From an uncultured Methylococcaceae bacterium (GTDB lineage: Bacteria; Pseudomonadota; Gammaproteobacteria; Methylococcales; Methylococcaceae), in assembly GCA_903859815.1 (NCBI GenBank), contig CAIOOA010000067.1, forward strand, positions 62,001-126,000: a DNA stretch of 64,000 nt. Reading direction: 5' to 3'. The position numbers and the translations under genes are program-made. Positions 28,008-39,026 of this stretch are shown here, in pieces; the first letter of the stretch is position 1, and each line of letters starts with the position of its first letter. The notes under the pieces were generated by a model. It ran no database searches, was not told where the DNA came from, and saw only the letters and a program-made list of their open reading frames with translations.

Positions 28008-28586
28008 TCATTGCGGGGATTGGGCGCGGATTGACCTAGCCGGCACACCGGCGACAACATCTCCTGCTGGAACGTCACGGGTGACAACCGCATTCGCTCC
28101 GACAACGGAACCCTCCCCTATGGTTACTCCTGGCAAAATGGCAACCCCTCGGCCTATCCATGCCCCCTGCCTAATGTGAATGGGCTTTGCCACGTGCCCA
28201 GTGTCTCGCACGGACGGGCCTTGAACCATGCGATGATTGGCATCGCGGATGCTTGTATATTCCCCCACCATGACACCCGCTTCCAACACCACCGCGTCAA
28301 AAGACACAATATGGACACCCCGCGACAATACGACATTGTCGCCGATTTCGATTCGCCCAAGGTCTTGAGTTTCCAAATAAAGCTCACGGTAAAGATAAAG
28401 GTTGGACCCCATTGTTACATTCTTAGTGCCATGCAATTCGGGCATCCCCAACACCACTACCGAAGGGTCTAGACGACCGCCTAAGGCGGCGCGAAAGCGG
28501 GCATGAGACCATAGCCGAACCCAAGCATCGAACCCATTGGTCAAATGAGCCAGGGGCGAAAGTATCAATAGGAGCAACTTTTTCAT
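28008..28586 (-). CDS. Hexapeptide-repeat acetyltransferase (WcaF/maltose acetyltransferase type)
   Basis: This protein of about 192 residues has an N-terminal hydrophobic stretch and a left-handed beta-helix: IEIGDNVVLSRGVHIVS, then WIGRGVAILPGVTIGEGSVVGANAVVTRDVPAGDVVAGVPAR. The conserved catalytic His in ANHRM and the AVVTRDVP tail fit sugar O-acetyltransferases. It probably acetylates EPS precursors. The ATG at 28586 is preceded by an adjacent in-frame GTG; both are possible starts. Confidence 0.85.
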   Translation of the reverse strand: MKKLLLLILSPLAHLTNGFDAWVRLWSHARFRAALGGRLDPSVVVLGMPELHGTKNVTMGSNLYLYRELYLETQDLGRIEIGDNVVLSRGVHIVSFDAVVLEAGVMVGEYTSIRDANHRMVQGPSVRDTGHVAKPIHIRQGAWIGRGVAILPGVTIGEGSVVGANAVVTRDVPAGDVVAGVPARSIRAQSPQ

Positions 28587-28594
28587 CACCTAGC

Positions 28595-29614
28595 CTATTT
28601 GTATTCGATTAATTGGCGCTTCAGATGCCGTCTGCGATCCCAAAACCAAGCGAGTTGACCCGCAAAAATAGGGATTTGCTGAAAGTGGGAGTGTATCCCA
28701 TAAAGCAATAGGGTGAGCCAATCATCTTTTGACTTCCAACTCACTTTAATGGCGGTGCGGACAGACAGAAAGCCCAACCCAATCACCATGAACATTAAAG
28801 GCCACCATGAAGGCCAAAGAATCGAACCCAATATTGCACTTGCCGTTAAAACCAACAAGACCATGGCATGTATCAGGTTGCGCTTTGATTCTCTGACCCA
28901 TAAAGGAAATGGGCCATTTTTGAGTCGGTCGGAGACATCGGCATAGGCATAACCCGCACGAAATGCTCGTCGCCAATAGGCAGACCAGCGCGTCATGGCA
29001 AGATCATGGCCGGTCATGGCACGGTCCACATGCAAAATGGTGTAACCCTTGCCCCGAATTCTTTGGCAAAGTTCCGGTTCTTCACCTGCAATCAATCCTG
29101 CTTCAAATCCACCCACTTCTTCCAAGACTGAACGCCGCATGATGGCATCGCCTCCACAAAACTCGGATGGGCCCGACGGGTAAATCCAATCCAGATCAAG
29201 CACACGATTGAACAAAGACTGTTCGGGATGAATTTCTCGGCGGTGGCCCCAGACGACAGCCACACTTGGGTCGTTGAATTCGGCCATCGAATCATCCACA
29301 AAATCGGGATGCAACACCGTATCGCCGTCAAGGAACAATACATATTCCCCCTTCGCCTCTCGCCACCCCGCATTGCGGCCTAGCGCAGCCGATGGACGCT
29401 CCGGCTTGACCATAATGACTTTAGCGCCCAAGCCTTCGGCTCGAATGATGCTGTCGTCTTGTGAATTTGAATCGACGTAGATGATTTCAACCCTTCCTTT
29501 TGGATCACGCATGTTCAAAACGGATTGAAGGCAACGGCTCAAACGCTCGCCTTCATTGCGACCTATGACCACTACAGATAGCAAGGTGGGGGACGGTGAA
29601 TTAGCATCAAACAT
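28595..29614 (-). CDS. Family 2 glycosyltransferase with C-terminal membrane helices
   Basis: This 339-residue protein has a GT-A domain with VVVIGRNEGERLSRCLQSVL, VDSNSQDDS, the metal-binding LFLDGDTVL (DxD) and AGEEPELCQRIRGKG, then two TM segments at about 245-285. It likely transfers a sugar to an EPS intermediate at the inner membrane. It overlaps the previous gene by 8 nt and lies close to the acetyltransferase gene, so it belongs to the left-going EPS operon. Confidence 0.88.
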   Translation of the reverse strand: MFDANSPSPTLLSVVVIGRNEGERLSRCLQSVLNMRDPKGRVEIIYVDSNSQDDSIIRAEGLGAKVIMVKPERPSAALGRNAGWREAKGEYVLFLDGDTVLHPDFVDDSMAEFNDPSVAVVWGHRREIHPEQSLFNRVLDLDWIYPSGPSEFCGGDAIMRRSVLEEVGGFEAGLIAGEEPELCQRIRGKGYTILHVDRAMTGHDLAMTRWSAYWRRAFRAGYAYADVSDRLKNGPFPLWVRESKRNLIHAMVLLVLTASAILGSILWPSWWPLMFMVIGLGFLSVRTAIKVSWKSKDDWLTLLLYGIHSHFQQIPIFAGQLAWFWDRRRHLKRQLIEYK

Positions 29615-32600
29615 CTAACAGCTCCGCATAGAGTTTCCGATAGTTTTCCAAGCAGGCAGAACTTGAATAACACGTTTGCAGACGCTGGTCTGCGGCTTGA
29701 ACGACTGCATTCAAAACTTCAGCAGGCGTATTGCGAAGCTTGAGCAATGCCATCGTCAAATCGTCAGCGTCGTCGGCTCGGAAGTGGAAACCGGAATTGC
29801 CTGGCTTGAGTAATCCAGAAGCACCTCCTTGATCCGGAACCATGACCGGAATACCGGCTGCCATACCCTCTAAAATGGCGAGGCCGAAAGGTTCTACCGG
29901 GCACAAATGCAAGAGCAAATCGCTGTTTGCCAATTCAGGTGCAACATCTGCGCTAAACCCCTCAAACACAACATTGGGATGGCTCTGTTCGGCACGGGCG
30001 CGCAACCCATCCAAATCCCAACCCGTCCCGAATACCCGCACAGGCAGATCGTTGAGTTCAGGATGCCGGTCCAGTGCATCCAGCAATAAATCGACACGCT
30101 TGATAGGATCGACCCTGGAAACCACGATAAGCTTGCGGATGCCATTTTCCGTGAAGGGGGGATGTCTCGGGGCAGATTTTATACGACTGTCAGGCAGGAA
30201 GTTACCTACGACAATGATCTGCCTAGGATCAACCCCATTGGCAATTAGACGCTCTTTCACATAGTCGGACACAGCCACGAAAGTCACTTTCTTGCCATTG
30301 AGCATTTTTTTACGCCCGTAACTTTCCCGCTCGTCCGTCCCTCCATGAACCAAATGCAAATGCACCGCATGGCGGCGGTAAAAAAAATTCCAAAAATTGA
30401 ATGCCAAAGAGTGGGTCACCCCCGTCGCCGCAAATGCAATTTGCTTATGATCGGACAACTGATGCCTGAGGCGACGGGCAAAATCCCTTGAATTGCGAAA
30501 TGGAACGGCTTGGATACCCATCTTTTCAGCCTCGATCAGGGCAGGCCCAGGAGGAACCATTAACACTGGCGTGAACAAATCACGTAAACCATCCATGGTG
30601 TATAATGCCATTCGTTCAGTGCCATACAGATTGCCACTGTGGAGCGCATAGAGAAAAATTGGTTTCATTGAAGGATAAGACTCGTCTATTATGGGTTGTT
30701 TGGTGAAGCGCACCATGACTTTGGCATCCTCATGGGCGACATTGTACTCCTCCTCTCTTCTGGCGAAGTAGCCCCCACTCTTAAAAACTTCCAAATTGGT
30801 GAGAATCACACTAACGGCCTTGGGGTTCAATTCCTCTAAGATCGATAGAGACCGTTTGAATTCAGGCACTTTCACAGCCCGTGCCTTGACTACTAGTAAA
30901 GTCAGGTCGGCAATGGTGGCAAGAAACTCCGCATCGGCGGAACCCAGAATCGATGGCGCATCAAGCAACACCACATCGTAGTAAGCTTGCAGAGAAATCA
31001 AGATTTCCCGCAATTTGTCATACCCGAACAGGTGTGAGTGGACATTAAAACCACCGACGCTCATCCGATCCGGGAGGGAGCCGTCGGCCTTGATGATTGC
31101 ATCATCCAACTCCCCCTCGCCGTTAATCAGTTCGATCAAACCTGTTTGGAATTGATCCACCTGATAACGCGGGTCAGGTTTAGCGGCATTCACTTCCACG
31201 ACCAAAGCCTTTATTCCCAGATCGCATAGTTCCAAGCCCATCTCAAAAGCCAATGTACTCACTCCCGCCCCCGGCCTGACAGACGTAAACAGAAGAAGCC
31301 GGGTTCCCTGTAACTTATGCTCCCGCTCCAAGGCAATGGCAAGCCTGCGTTTGATGTCGCTCAGGACCAGACGCCGGCCAAGACTTTCACCCGATTCGCA
31401 AATGCCGGCCAATGGTTTGAATCCAATCAAATTATGAACTTGATTGGTAGTCCTGATCTCTCCGCCGAACTTGTATTTAAGCATATCGATGAGGAAAGGA
31501 AGAATCAAACCGATCAACAATGTGGCGACCCCCGAAATGACGGCAAATTTCTTCCAGCCCCCTTTTCCTTTGGCCGGCTCCAAGGCAGCCGATTCCAACC
31601 TTGCCATGCTAGGCGCATGGAATTCCATCAATAGCTTATCTTTGCGGATTTCGATTTCTTCCAGTTGACTTTGGAATCTTCTGATCTCATTGTTATAGCC
31701 CAATGCCAAATTGTATTTTTCGCTGAACCGATTAGCCTTGGCTTGGTTGTCCAGTATTTGCTGATTGATACCATCGACCACACCCTTAGCCTTCGCCACG
31801 TCGTTTTTTTTCTGTGAAACCAACATTCTGGCAACCCGCTTGTTGACTTCTTCTGTGCCACGGGCCAATTCTTCATCGATTTCCTTGAGTTCGCGGTCGA
31901 TGTTTTTCTTTAAAGGGTGCGAATCCTCCATACCACTCACCGCTTCAAGCAACTTAGTGCGGCGCAGATTAACATTCCCCTTCAATGTATTTAAGGTAGG
32001 GTCATTGGCAACCATTTCAAAGGAGGCCGCATCCAAGGCATCACGATTCTCTTTTCCTTGATCGTCTTCGAACACTGATTTCGCACTTTTCGCGGCAATC
32101 AATGCTCGTTGAGCCACTTCAAGTGCCGTTTTGCTATCAAGCAGCAACTGATCGAACGGGTTTATCGTATTCTCACTAAATGTTGTGACACCCAATTGCT
32201 GGGCGATGGAGGTGCGTTGCGCCATGCGGTGATTGATTTTTTTGATCAGTTGTTCACGCCGTGTGTTCAATAGGGCAATGCGGACATCTTTGTTGGTAAA
32301 AAATGATTCTGTCTTGGTTTTCTCTATGTAAACCTCAACCAGCGTATTGATGATTTTATCCAAAGGTGTCACATGCTTTTGATCCATGGTTTGCTCCATG
32401 GATACATTCATCAGGTAGGTGTCTTTAAGGACGACGGCCTGTACGGCCTCTGCCAGGCCCTCAGCCGAACTTCGCAGCTTTTCTTCGTTTCGCTTCTGCA
32501 TCTCGTGCAGTTCATTCTCAGCTACGATGAGTTCCGGCGGTTTTACCCTTTCATTTTGCGCGGCCTCAAGCTGTTGCTGATCCAAGAACTCTTGCACGGA

Positions 32601-33170
32601 CTGGTCATCGGCATTCGCTTGATCGGCCCGTCCAAATTGTGCCAACAACGCCTCAACACGTTTATTATCGTCTTGGATAATCTGACTTTTCCATTGCAAG
32701 GTAATGTCTTGAACTTTTTGCTTGAGTCCGGTTTCGTCCTCAGGTTTAAATTCAAGGTATGCTTCCCGGCTCAATTTTTTACCGGACGGTGCAATCCAGA
32801 TTAATTCTTCTGGATATTGCTTGGTCATGTTCAATTTCTTCAGCGTATCCAACGCCACTTGATATGACTTGACCATCAAGGCTTGCTGCTCTTGAAACTG
32901 CTTCATCTTCTGGTAAGAGTCAAAATCGGTTTCTTTTTGCTCGGACAAAACCGTGGCGAAACGGGGTGCCAGATAAATTTTCGCTTGGACGGTGAACGCA
33001 TAAATATTGCGCTTCTTGTAGGCCACGAAACTTCCCGCGCAAGCCACCAAAACCGCAGCAATAATCCCGTAATACCAATATTTGCGCAGGCTATCTTTGA
33101 AAGAAACCGCGCCCTCGCTCAACTTCGGTTGTTCTTCAGATTGGGCGGTGTTCACACCGAGTTTGGCCAT
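29607..33170 (-). CDS. Wzz/Wzc-like chain-length protein with degenerate BY-kinase domain fused to a GT4 glycosyltransferase
   Basis: This 1187-residue protein joins three parts. Residues 1-610 are a polysaccharide co-polymerase (Wzz) region with TM helices at about 33-50 and 590-610 and long periplasmic coiled coils. Residues about 625-830 resemble a bacterial tyrosine kinase, but the Walker A reads PGAGVST (633-639): the invariant Lys is Val637. Walker A' reads VVEVNAAKPDP and Walker B VVLLDAPS. There is no C-terminal Tyr cluster. Residues 835-1187 form a complete GT4 (GT-B) glycosyltransferase: YALHSGNLYGTERM, VVSRVDPIKR and LCPVEPFGLAILEGMAAG (the E-x7-E motif). So the kinase is probably inactive and the protein may couple chain length to sugar addition. 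Polar Wza-type export gene lies just upstream. Confidence 0.88.
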   Translation of the reverse strand: MAKLGVNTAQSEEQPKLSEGAVSFKDSLRKYWYYGIIAAVLVACAGSFVAYKKRNIYAFTVQAKIYLAPRFATVLSEQKETDFDSYQKMKQFQEQQALMVKSYQVALDTLKKLNMTKQYPEELIWIAPSGKKLSREAYLEFKPEDETGLKQKVQDITLQWKSQIIQDDNKRVEALLAQFGRADQANADDQSVQEFLDQQQLEAAQNERVKPPELIVAENELHEMQKRNEEKLRSSAEGLAEAVQAVVLKDTYLMNVSMEQTMDQKHVTPLDKIINTLVEVYIEKTKTESFFTNKDVRIALLNTRREQLIKKINHRMAQRTSIAQQLGVTTFSENTINPFDQLLLDSKTALEVAQRALIAAKSAKSVFEDDQGKENRDALDAASFEMVANDPTLNTLKGNVNLRRTKLLEAVSGMEDSHPLKKNIDRELKEIDEELARGTEEVNKRVARMLVSQKKNDVAKAKGVVDGINQQILDNQAKANRFSEKYNLALGYNNEIRRFQSQLEEIEIRKDKLLMEFHAPSMARLESAALEPAKGKGGWKKFAVISGVATLLIGLILPFLIDMLKYKFGGEIRTTNQVHNLIGFKPLAGICESGESLGRRLVLSDIKRRLAIALEREHKLQGTRLLLFTSVRPGAGVSTLAFEMGLELCDLGIKALVVEVNAAKPDPRYQVDQFQTGLIELINGEGELDDAIIKADGSLPDRMSVGGFNVHSHLFGYDKLREILISLQAYYDVVLLDAPSILGSADAEFLATIADLTLLVVKARAVKVPEFKRSLSILEELNPKAVSVILTNLEVFKSGGYFARREEEYNVAHEDAKVMVRFTKQPIIDESYPSMKPIFLYALHSGNLYGTERMALYTMDGLRDLFTPVLMVPPGPALIEAEKMGIQAVPFRNSRDFARRLRHQLSDHKQIAFAATGVTHSLAFNFWNFFYRRHAVHLHLVHGGTDERESYGRKKMLNGKKVTFVAVSDYVKERLIANGVDPRQIIVVGNFLPDSRIKSAPRHPPFTENGIRKLIVVSRVDPIKRVDLLLDALDRHPELNDLPVRVFGTGWDLDGLRARAEQSHPNVVFEGFSADVAPELANSDLLLHLCPVEPFGLAILEGMAAGIPVMVPDQGGASGLLKPGNSGFHFRADDADDLTMALLKLRNTPAEVLNAVVQAADQRLQTCYSSSACLENYRKLYAELLDV

Positions 33171-33188
33171 GGTTGCGGAAACAATGCC

Positions 33189-34196
33189 TTAGAATGCAGC
33201 AAAGCCTTTAAGCGTCATCATTGTCGCAAATGGGTTGATTCTCTGGAGAATGTAGCCAACCTTGGATTCCCAACTGCGGGCCACGTAAATGATGTCACCC
33301 TCTTCCATGGACATGTTCAAGTTGGGGTTGGGATGCAAAACATCGTACATGTCTATTTCCAAGTGGGCTTGCTTGGATGGACGTACTAAGTGAAGTGAGG
33401 AGATAGTCGCTTCAGGCGTTGGCCCACCCGCCTGGCTGAGGGCATCCATGAAAGACATTTGCGGCGTCAAGCGATAAACACCCGGTTTGTTCACCGCTCC
33501 TAGCACATAAACGGAAGTGTCAGTGGAATCCGGGATATAGACCGTATCATTCCTCATTAATTGCACATTGAGGCTCATATCGCCGGTCAGCAATCGCTTA
33601 ACGTCAATCCAAAGGATTTTATTGCCCCTGATAATGGCACACCGGGTCAAGACCTGTTCCGGGCGCAACAGCGGCAATCCGCCCGCCTTTGCCAAGATTT
33701 CCAACAGTAACGGAGGGTATTCAAATTGCAATGCCCCGGGCCGTTCGACACGGCCCAAGACAATGACCCTATTCGAGGTATACTTTTCAACACGAACCGT
33801 GGTGAAAATATCTTTGTAATAGCGGGACAAGGTTTGGGTAATCGACTTTGCCGCTTCTGGACGGGTCAGATTGCGCAGATATAAGACACCACTGACCGGC
33901 AGTGTGATTTTCCCATCAGGGCCTATCGTATGCTGCCCGCTGAGCTCGGGCCTTCCAAGTACATCGACTTGGATGAGATCCCCGTCCCATAGGCGATATT
34001 CAGTTTCCACCTCCGCCTTGAAGGCTTGAACCACGTCGTCGCTGGAATAAGTCGTCGTCCGGTCGGGCACTTCAAAGGCTTTGGCCGCACCAGGGGACTC
34101 AGTGGGAATGGATTCCCACGAATTACAACTTGTTAGTAGCAAAACCAGCAATATCCCCAGCCACTTGCCAGTTAGAAACTTACAAAGAAAATTCAT
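33189..34196 (-). CDS. Polysaccharide export outer-membrane lipoprotein (Wza family)
   Basis: This 335-residue lipoprotein has a signal MNFLCKFLTGKWLGILLVLL ending in lipobox LTSC. A polysaccharide biosynthesis/export (PES) domain follows (YRLWDGDLIQVDVLGRPELSG...IGPDGKITLPVSG), then two SLBB domains (VIVLGRVERPGALQF..., VYVLGAVNKPGVYRL...). Wza forms the outer-membrane channel for EPS. Start at 34196 is chosen because it gives a proper lipoprotein signal; the open frame extends upstream to 34301. Its gene is directly followed by the Wzz-kinase-GT4 gene (18 nt). Confidence 0.92.
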   Translation of the reverse strand: MNFLCKFLTGKWLGILLVLLLTSCNSWESIPTESPGAAKAFEVPDRTTTYSSDDVVQAFKAEVETEYRLWDGDLIQVDVLGRPELSGQHTIGPDGKITLPVSGVLYLRNLTRPEAAKSITQTLSRYYKDIFTTVRVEKYTSNRVIVLGRVERPGALQFEYPPLLLEILAKAGGLPLLRPEQVLTRCAIIRGNKILWIDVKRLLTGDMSLNVQLMRNDTVYIPDSTDTSVYVLGAVNKPGVYRLTPQMSFMDALSQAGGPTPEATISSLHLVRPSKQAHLEIDMYDVLHPNPNLNMSMEEGDIIYVARSWESKVGYILQRINPFATMMTLKGFAAF

Positions 34197-34406
34197 ACGC
34201 CTAAGCAACCTGCCAGATTGACCAAAGCACGATTGAATGACCGAAGGCATATTACCACTTTCTTTCTCCCCGGCTTTCTTTGATGGCAGATGCCTTGGCA
34301 ACCCTCAAACGATCATTTTGGTAAAGGTGTGCAATTCAAATGGGATTAAGCCTGTCCATGCCCTTTGATTGCCCGATGCCTGTAAGGGAGGGAGATGGGC
34401 AAAAAT

Positions 34407-34751
34407 CTAAAGTGCCTTGTTCATTGAATTAAGGGCGGCTTCGGTGGATGCATACATTTCGAAAATTTCGCTTAACCGTGTCAATTCCAAAAGAGTCTGC
34501 ACATTTTTGGATATGCCGCTTAGCAGCATCCGGCCACCTTTTGCGCGAATCAATTTAAAAGCCGAGATCAATACCGAAAGCCCACTTGAATCGATAAAAC
34601 TGACTCCGCTTAAATCCACGATCAACATTCCCGTCCCGGACTCGACTATCCCTTTTAAACTTTCACGTGCCTCGGGTGCGTCGGCTGCCACAAGGCGCCC
34701 AGTGATCGTTACGATATCGATGCCATTTTCTTTTTGGTGTGTCTGAATCAT
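34407..34751 (-). CDS. Anti-sigma factor antagonist (STAS domain)
   Basis: This 114-residue STAS protein has the phosphorylatable serine motif LSGVSFIDSSGLSVLI (Ser55/Ser56) of SpoIIAA/RsbV. It would be dephosphorylated by the PP2C response regulator at 16.2 kb and phosphorylated by the HATPase at 17.5 kb. It lies 17 kb away from them at the far edge of the EPS locus and next to a hybrid histidine kinase. It has its own RBS (GGAGATAAT upstream of the ATG). Confidence 0.92.
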   Translation of the reverse strand: MIQTHQKENGIDIVTITGRLVAADAPEARESLKGIVESGTGMLIVDLSGVSFIDSSGLSVLISAFKLIRAKGGRMLLSGISKNVQTLLELTRLSEIFEMYASTEAALNSMNKAL

Positions 34752-35019
34752 ATTATCTCCTGAATTGATAACAATAATGCTTTAACCTAGGTGGTTCATT
34801 CTGAAGATTCTTAAAGCCTTTTAACCTGTCTATACTATCATAGCTACCCTAGTGCCACAAACAGCTTACACCCTTGACAGACTTTCCCATGCCTCTGTGA
34901 AATCATAGGCTACTTTTCCTCCCGGCAAGGAATCACAATGTCATTTAAAGGCCGCGAAACTGACGTGTCCATACTGCATTTGATCAAAAGACGATTGGGT
35001 TGATTCATTTCATAGGGGA
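34752..35019. other. Intergenic region between STAS and hybrid kinase genes
   Basis: About 270 bases without a gene, AT-rich near the STAS start. It probably carries the STAS promoter and the 3' end of the hybrid-kinase transcript. No clear terminator or RNA gene is seen. Confidence 0.35.
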
Positions 35020-38000
35020 TCAGACATACGAACCTAGCGCTACAATCAGAGCTTCAACCTCGCTGATGAGTCGCGCCACTAGTTGGTCGTCCTTCTCGAT
35101 TCCGTCTGTTCGCGCTTTATTTTCAACCTCCACCGCAATCTCCACTAGACCTTGGGCACAAAAATGAAGTGCCATCCCTTTCAAAGAATGAGCAATCTCG
35201 GCGATGGCGATGCTCGATAACATGCCGTCATTAGCTTGCAAACGTCCCAGAAGCTTGGCTCCCTCACTCATGAACAAGTGCTTCATCTCAAGCAAAAAGC
35301 CATTGTCGCCACCCAATCGTTTCAATGCCGTCTGAATATCCCAAACCGTCCTGTCGGAAGCTTGGACACTCTCCATGCCAAGTGTGGCCGGGTCCAACCA
35401 GCGTTGTAGTGTTTTCGACAGATCTTCCAACATCAGTGGCTTGGCAAGATGGTCGTCCATGCCTGCTTCAATGCATTTTTCCCTATCCCCTTCCAAGGCA
35501 TTTGCGGTCAGGGCGATGACCGTGATTCTTTTTGTCATCTGCTCCCGCTCACGCTCGCGCAAAGCCCGAGTCGCGGCATACCCGTCCATTATCGGCATGT
35601 GGCAGTCCATCAGCACCAAATCGTAAGCTTTACGCTCCAGTTCGTCCAAAGCCTCCTTGCCATTGCCAACCCACTCGGAATCAATTCCAAAGCATTCTAA
35701 CATTTTCATTGCAACTTTTTGATTGACCGCATTATCTTCGACTAGCAAAACTTTGCTACCGGCAAGATTAGGCAAGACACCGGGGGCTGGCACAGCCCTA
35801 ACACTAACCCTGACCTTGTTCCACCCGCCATCCAGAATGGAAACCACGGCATCGAACAACAGGGACTGCCGCACAGGTTTGGTAAGTGTGCTTCGAATTC
35901 CCGCCTTGGCTCGCTCACTTTCCGATACCGAACCGCCAGAACTCAACAAGATGCGTGGAATGTCCGCCAGTCCCTTTTCATCATTCATCACCTGGGCAAG
36001 CATCAGACCATCCATTTCAGGCATATTCATGTCCATGATTACAAGATCATAGGGCATTTCATCCGACCGGACTGAGCGCAACAAAGCCAAAGCTTGAGGG
36101 GCGCCATCTGCCGGTTGAACTATGGCACCCCAGTCCTTGAGGAGCCGCCCAAGAATCATCCTGTTGGTTGCGTTATCGTCCACAATCAAAACTTTTCGCT
36201 TGGAAACCGTGGCCGGCAACGTAGGCAAACTTTTTTCGTCACGTTTTTCCAGCGGGATGACAAACCCAAAGGAAGACCCAATGCCTGGCGTGCTTTCAAT
36301 ATGGATTTCGTTGCCCCCCATATGTTTTACCAAGCTCTTGCAAATGCTCAACCCCAACCCAGTGCCACCGAACCGACGGGTGGTGGCGCCATCCGCCTGC
36401 ACAAAAGGTTTGAACAAGCGCTCACGGTCTGAAGGTTTAATCCCGATTCCGGTGTCGGTGACGGTAAATTTCAGAACGGCTTGATTGTCACTTTCCGCTA
36501 TGCAAGCCACTTCCACGGACACTTCCCCTTGTTCGGTGAATTTAATGGCATTTCCGATGAGATTGGTTAATATTTGGCGCAACCGGGTAGGATCACCGCG
36601 AAGTTCGCCAGGCAATCTCGGCTCTATGAAGCAATTCATCTCCAGTCCTTTGGCAAATGCCTGAGACGCTAACAGAGCGCAAACCTCCTCGACCAACACA
36701 CGCAGGTTAAAATCGACACTGTCGAGTTCCAATTTTCCGGCTTCAATCTTAGAAAAATCGAGGATGCTGTTGATGATCGACAACAGTGCCTCGGCCGAGC
36801 TGGCCGCCGTATTCGCGAAATCAATCTGCTCGCCATCCAAATTGGTTCGACGCAAAATTTCGAGCATACCCAAAATTCCATTCATTGGAGTACGGATTTC
36901 ATGGCTCATATTCGCCAGAAATTCGCTTTTTTGGCGTGAAGCGTCCAGCGCGGCATCGCGGGCCTGCTCAATCATTTGCCGGGTCTGATCCCTGATAATG
37001 GCAAGGCCCATAGCCTCGCCGATTTGCTTGAATATCTCAATGCGCTCGGGAGTTTGCATAGGGTTTGGGTCGGTTTGGAGAAACATCACCCCAAGAATAT
37101 CCTCACCCGAAACCAACGGCACAATGTAGTGACCATGTGCAATCATGTTGGCAAATTGATGTTCTTTTCCTGGGTTACAGAAGCACTCGTTGCATACCAC
37201 TACCTTGACCGAAACCGCCTCCTTCCAACATAAGCGGGAACCCAGTTCGGTATTCTGTTCGCAACGGATGAATTCCTCATTGAATTCGCCGCGAGCCACC
37301 AATAACTGCAAATGAACAGCATCAGCCTTATATAGAAAAATGCCGCCCTTCCGATGTGCGGTCAGATCGGACAGGTCGAAGAGACGATCCAGCACTCGGG
37401 TAAACCGTTCTGCCAATGAAGCGGACTGGTTTAGGATTTCCACAACCGCCAATCTGGCCTCCGTATCCAAGCGGATTAGGGCGAGATGCTCCTCGCGCGC
37501 CACAACTTCGCTCACATCCCGTTGGATCGAGACAAATCCTATGTTCACACCTGCGTTATCGCGTATCGGCGTTATCGTGACATCAGCCCAGTAAAGCAAG
37601 GGATCGGGCCTGATGCTCTGCACAAGAACAGGGTCATCCTTGCGACGATGCGGCAGACGATCAAGCCAAAGCGGTGGCATGGCCTGACCTGTTTCAGACC
37701 CTGTCAACTCTTGCTTGCGCCGGTTAAGCAATCGACCGCGCCATGACTCCCCCCTTCTCAATGTCTGCCACATGGTTTGATAAACTGAAGCCGGTGTCCG
37801 CCCACTTTCTAGTATTGTGGGCGTTTTGCCCATCAATTCATTCACATTCCATCCAGTGAATTGACAGAATGCCGGATTGGCATATTCAATCAAGCCATGA
37901 ACATCGGTCACGAAAATCATGTCAGCACTGGCCTCGGCCGCCATTTTTAAACGTAGGCGCTCATGCTCCGTAGCCTTGGTTTCGGTTATGTCTGTCCAAG

Positions 38001-38997
38001 AGCCTATAATGGCACGGATGGTGCCGTCGTGTGCACGGACAACCCTAGCGTTGTCACTGATCCAAAGGTATTTTCCTTTGGCGGACAAATAACGGTACTC
38101 CAAGTTCACTTTCCCGTGCATCAATAATTCACGCATTGAATCCTTGGCAATTTTGTGGTCGGATTGATGTAGGTGGCGAAACCAGAAATCTCGGTCAGAC
38201 AGCATTTGTCCCGGCTCGAACCCAACAATTTCCGTGGCATTGCCGCTGATGAAAGTACATCTAGTCAGGTCCCCTGAGTCTTCATGGGCATAGATGACAG
38301 AAGGTGATGCGTCAAGCAACCATTTTAGCCGTTCACCCAATTTTTCAGCTCGCATCTGGGTGTTTTTCAGTTCAGTGATTTCCCGTCTGACCGCGACATA
38401 TTGGTAGGGTTTTCCTTGACCATCAAGGAAAGGGATTATCGTCGTGTCAACCCAATAGATACTGCCATCCTTGCGCCGGTTTCTGAACTCACCCTGCCAG
38501 ACATCCCCGCGCGCTATGGTTTGCCACATGGATTTGAAATACTGGCGGTCATGGTAAGCTGAATTGACAATCCGATGATCCTGACCTAGCAATTCGGCCT
38601 CAGGGTATCCCGACACTGCGCAGAATTTGTCATTGGCGAAGATGATTTTACCACTCACATCCGTGATGCTCACCAAGGCATGTACATCCAGTGCGCGCTT
38701 CAAATCAGTGTTGATGCGCTGTTCATGGTCGTTGCGGCCACGTTCCTGGGATAATTGATCGAATAGTTTCTTGGCGGTGGCAAACCAAAACAACAAGGTG
38801 GCCGTCACGGAAATAGCCGAGGTAACCAGCACCGTTTCCATCCAGAACGGCAAATTCAGACCAAACCTCTCGGCCAAGTGCAACCAAAGAATGATTGCCA
38901 CGCCCATCAAACCGGACGCCGAAGTAACGCCGAGCAAACTCAACATAACGGCGCGGGTAAACGAATGACCGGCAGGGAGGCTAGTTTGGATGGGCAT
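35020..38997 (-). CDS. Hybrid sensor histidine kinase (2 TM, PAS, GAF, HisKA, HATPase, two REC, HPt)
   Basis: This 1325-residue protein has two N-terminal TM helices (about 15-38 and 52-72), three PAS domains (about 105-510), a GAF domain with a Cys-rich insert ([12 protein letters not shown]), a HisKA box [15 protein letters not shown], a HATPase ([16 protein letters not shown]), two receiver domains ([12 protein letters not shown] and [12 protein letters not shown]) and a C-terminal HPt (IAHSLKGMA). It is a complete phosphorelay protein able to pass phosphate to a separate response regulator. The neighbouring STAS and the PP2C response regulator at 16 kb are candidate partners (inference). 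It is 29 nt after valS on the same strand. Confidence 0.93.
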   Translation of the reverse strand: MPIQTSLPAGHSFTRAVMLSLLGVTSASGLMGVAIILWLHLAERFGLNLPFWMETVLVTSAISVTATLLFWFATAKKLFDQLSQERGRNDHEQRINTDLKRALDVHALVSITDVSGKIIFANDKFCAVSGYPEAELLGQDHRIVNSAYHDRQYFKSMWQTIARGDVWQGEFRNRRKDGSIYWVDTTIIPFLDGQGKPYQYVAVRREITELKNTQMRAEKLGERLKWLLDASPSVIYAHEDSGDLTRCTFISGNATEIVGFEPGQMLSDRDFWFRHLHQSDHKIAKDSMRELLMHGKVNLEYRYLSAKGKYLWISDNARVVRAHDGTIRAIIGSWTDITETKATEHERLRLKMAAEASADMIFVTDVHGLIEYANPAFCQFTGWNVNELMGKTPTILESGRTPASVYQTMWQTLRRGESWRGRLLNRRKQELTGSETGQAMPPLWLDRLPHRRKDDPVLVQSIRPDPLLYWADVTITPIRDNAGVNIGFVSIQRDVSEVVAREEHLALIRLDTEARLAVVEILNQSASLAERFTRVLDRLFDLSDLTAHRKGGIFLYKADAVHLQLLVARGEFNEEFIRCEQNTELGSRLCWKEAVSVKVVVCNECFCNPGKEHQFANMIAHGHYIVPLVSGEDILGVMFLQTDPNPMQTPERIEIFKQIGEAMGLAIIRDQTRQMIEQARDAALDASRQKSEFLANMSHEIRTPMNGILGMLEILRRTNLDGEQIDFANTAASSAEALLSIINSILDFSKIEAGKLELDSVDFNLRVLVEEVCALLASQAFAKGLEMNCFIEPRLPGELRGDPTRLRQILTNLIGNAIKFTEQGEVSVEVACIAESDNQAVLKFTVTDTGIGIKPSDRERLFKPFVQADGATTRRFGGTGLGLSICKSLVKHMGGNEIHIESTPGIGSSFGFVIPLEKRDEKSLPTLPATVSKRKVLIVDDNATNRMILGRLLKDWGAIVQPADGAPQALALLRSVRSDEMPYDLVIMDMNMPEMDGLMLAQVMNDEKGLADIPRILLSSGGSVSESERAKAGIRSTLTKPVRQSLLFDAVVSILDGGWNKVRVSVRAVPAPGVLPNLAGSKVLLVEDNAVNQKVAMKMLECFGIDSEWVGNGKEALDELERKAYDLVLMDCHMPIMDGYAATRALREREREQMTKRITVIALTANALEGDREKCIEAGMDDHLAKPLMLEDLSKTLQRWLDPATLGMESVQASDRTVWDIQTALKRLGGDNGFLLEMKHLFMSEGAKLLGRLQANDGMLSSIAIAEIAHSLKGMALHFCAQGLVEIAVEVENKARTDGIEKDDQLVARLISEVEALIVALGSYV

Positions 38998-39026
38998 TGG
39001 GTTTTCTAATGACGTCTATGGGGAAC

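Noticed and set aside
29607..33170. Active Wzc-type tyrosine kinase
   Set aside because: The Walker A lysine is Val637, Walker A' and B are altered and no C-terminal Tyr cluster is present.
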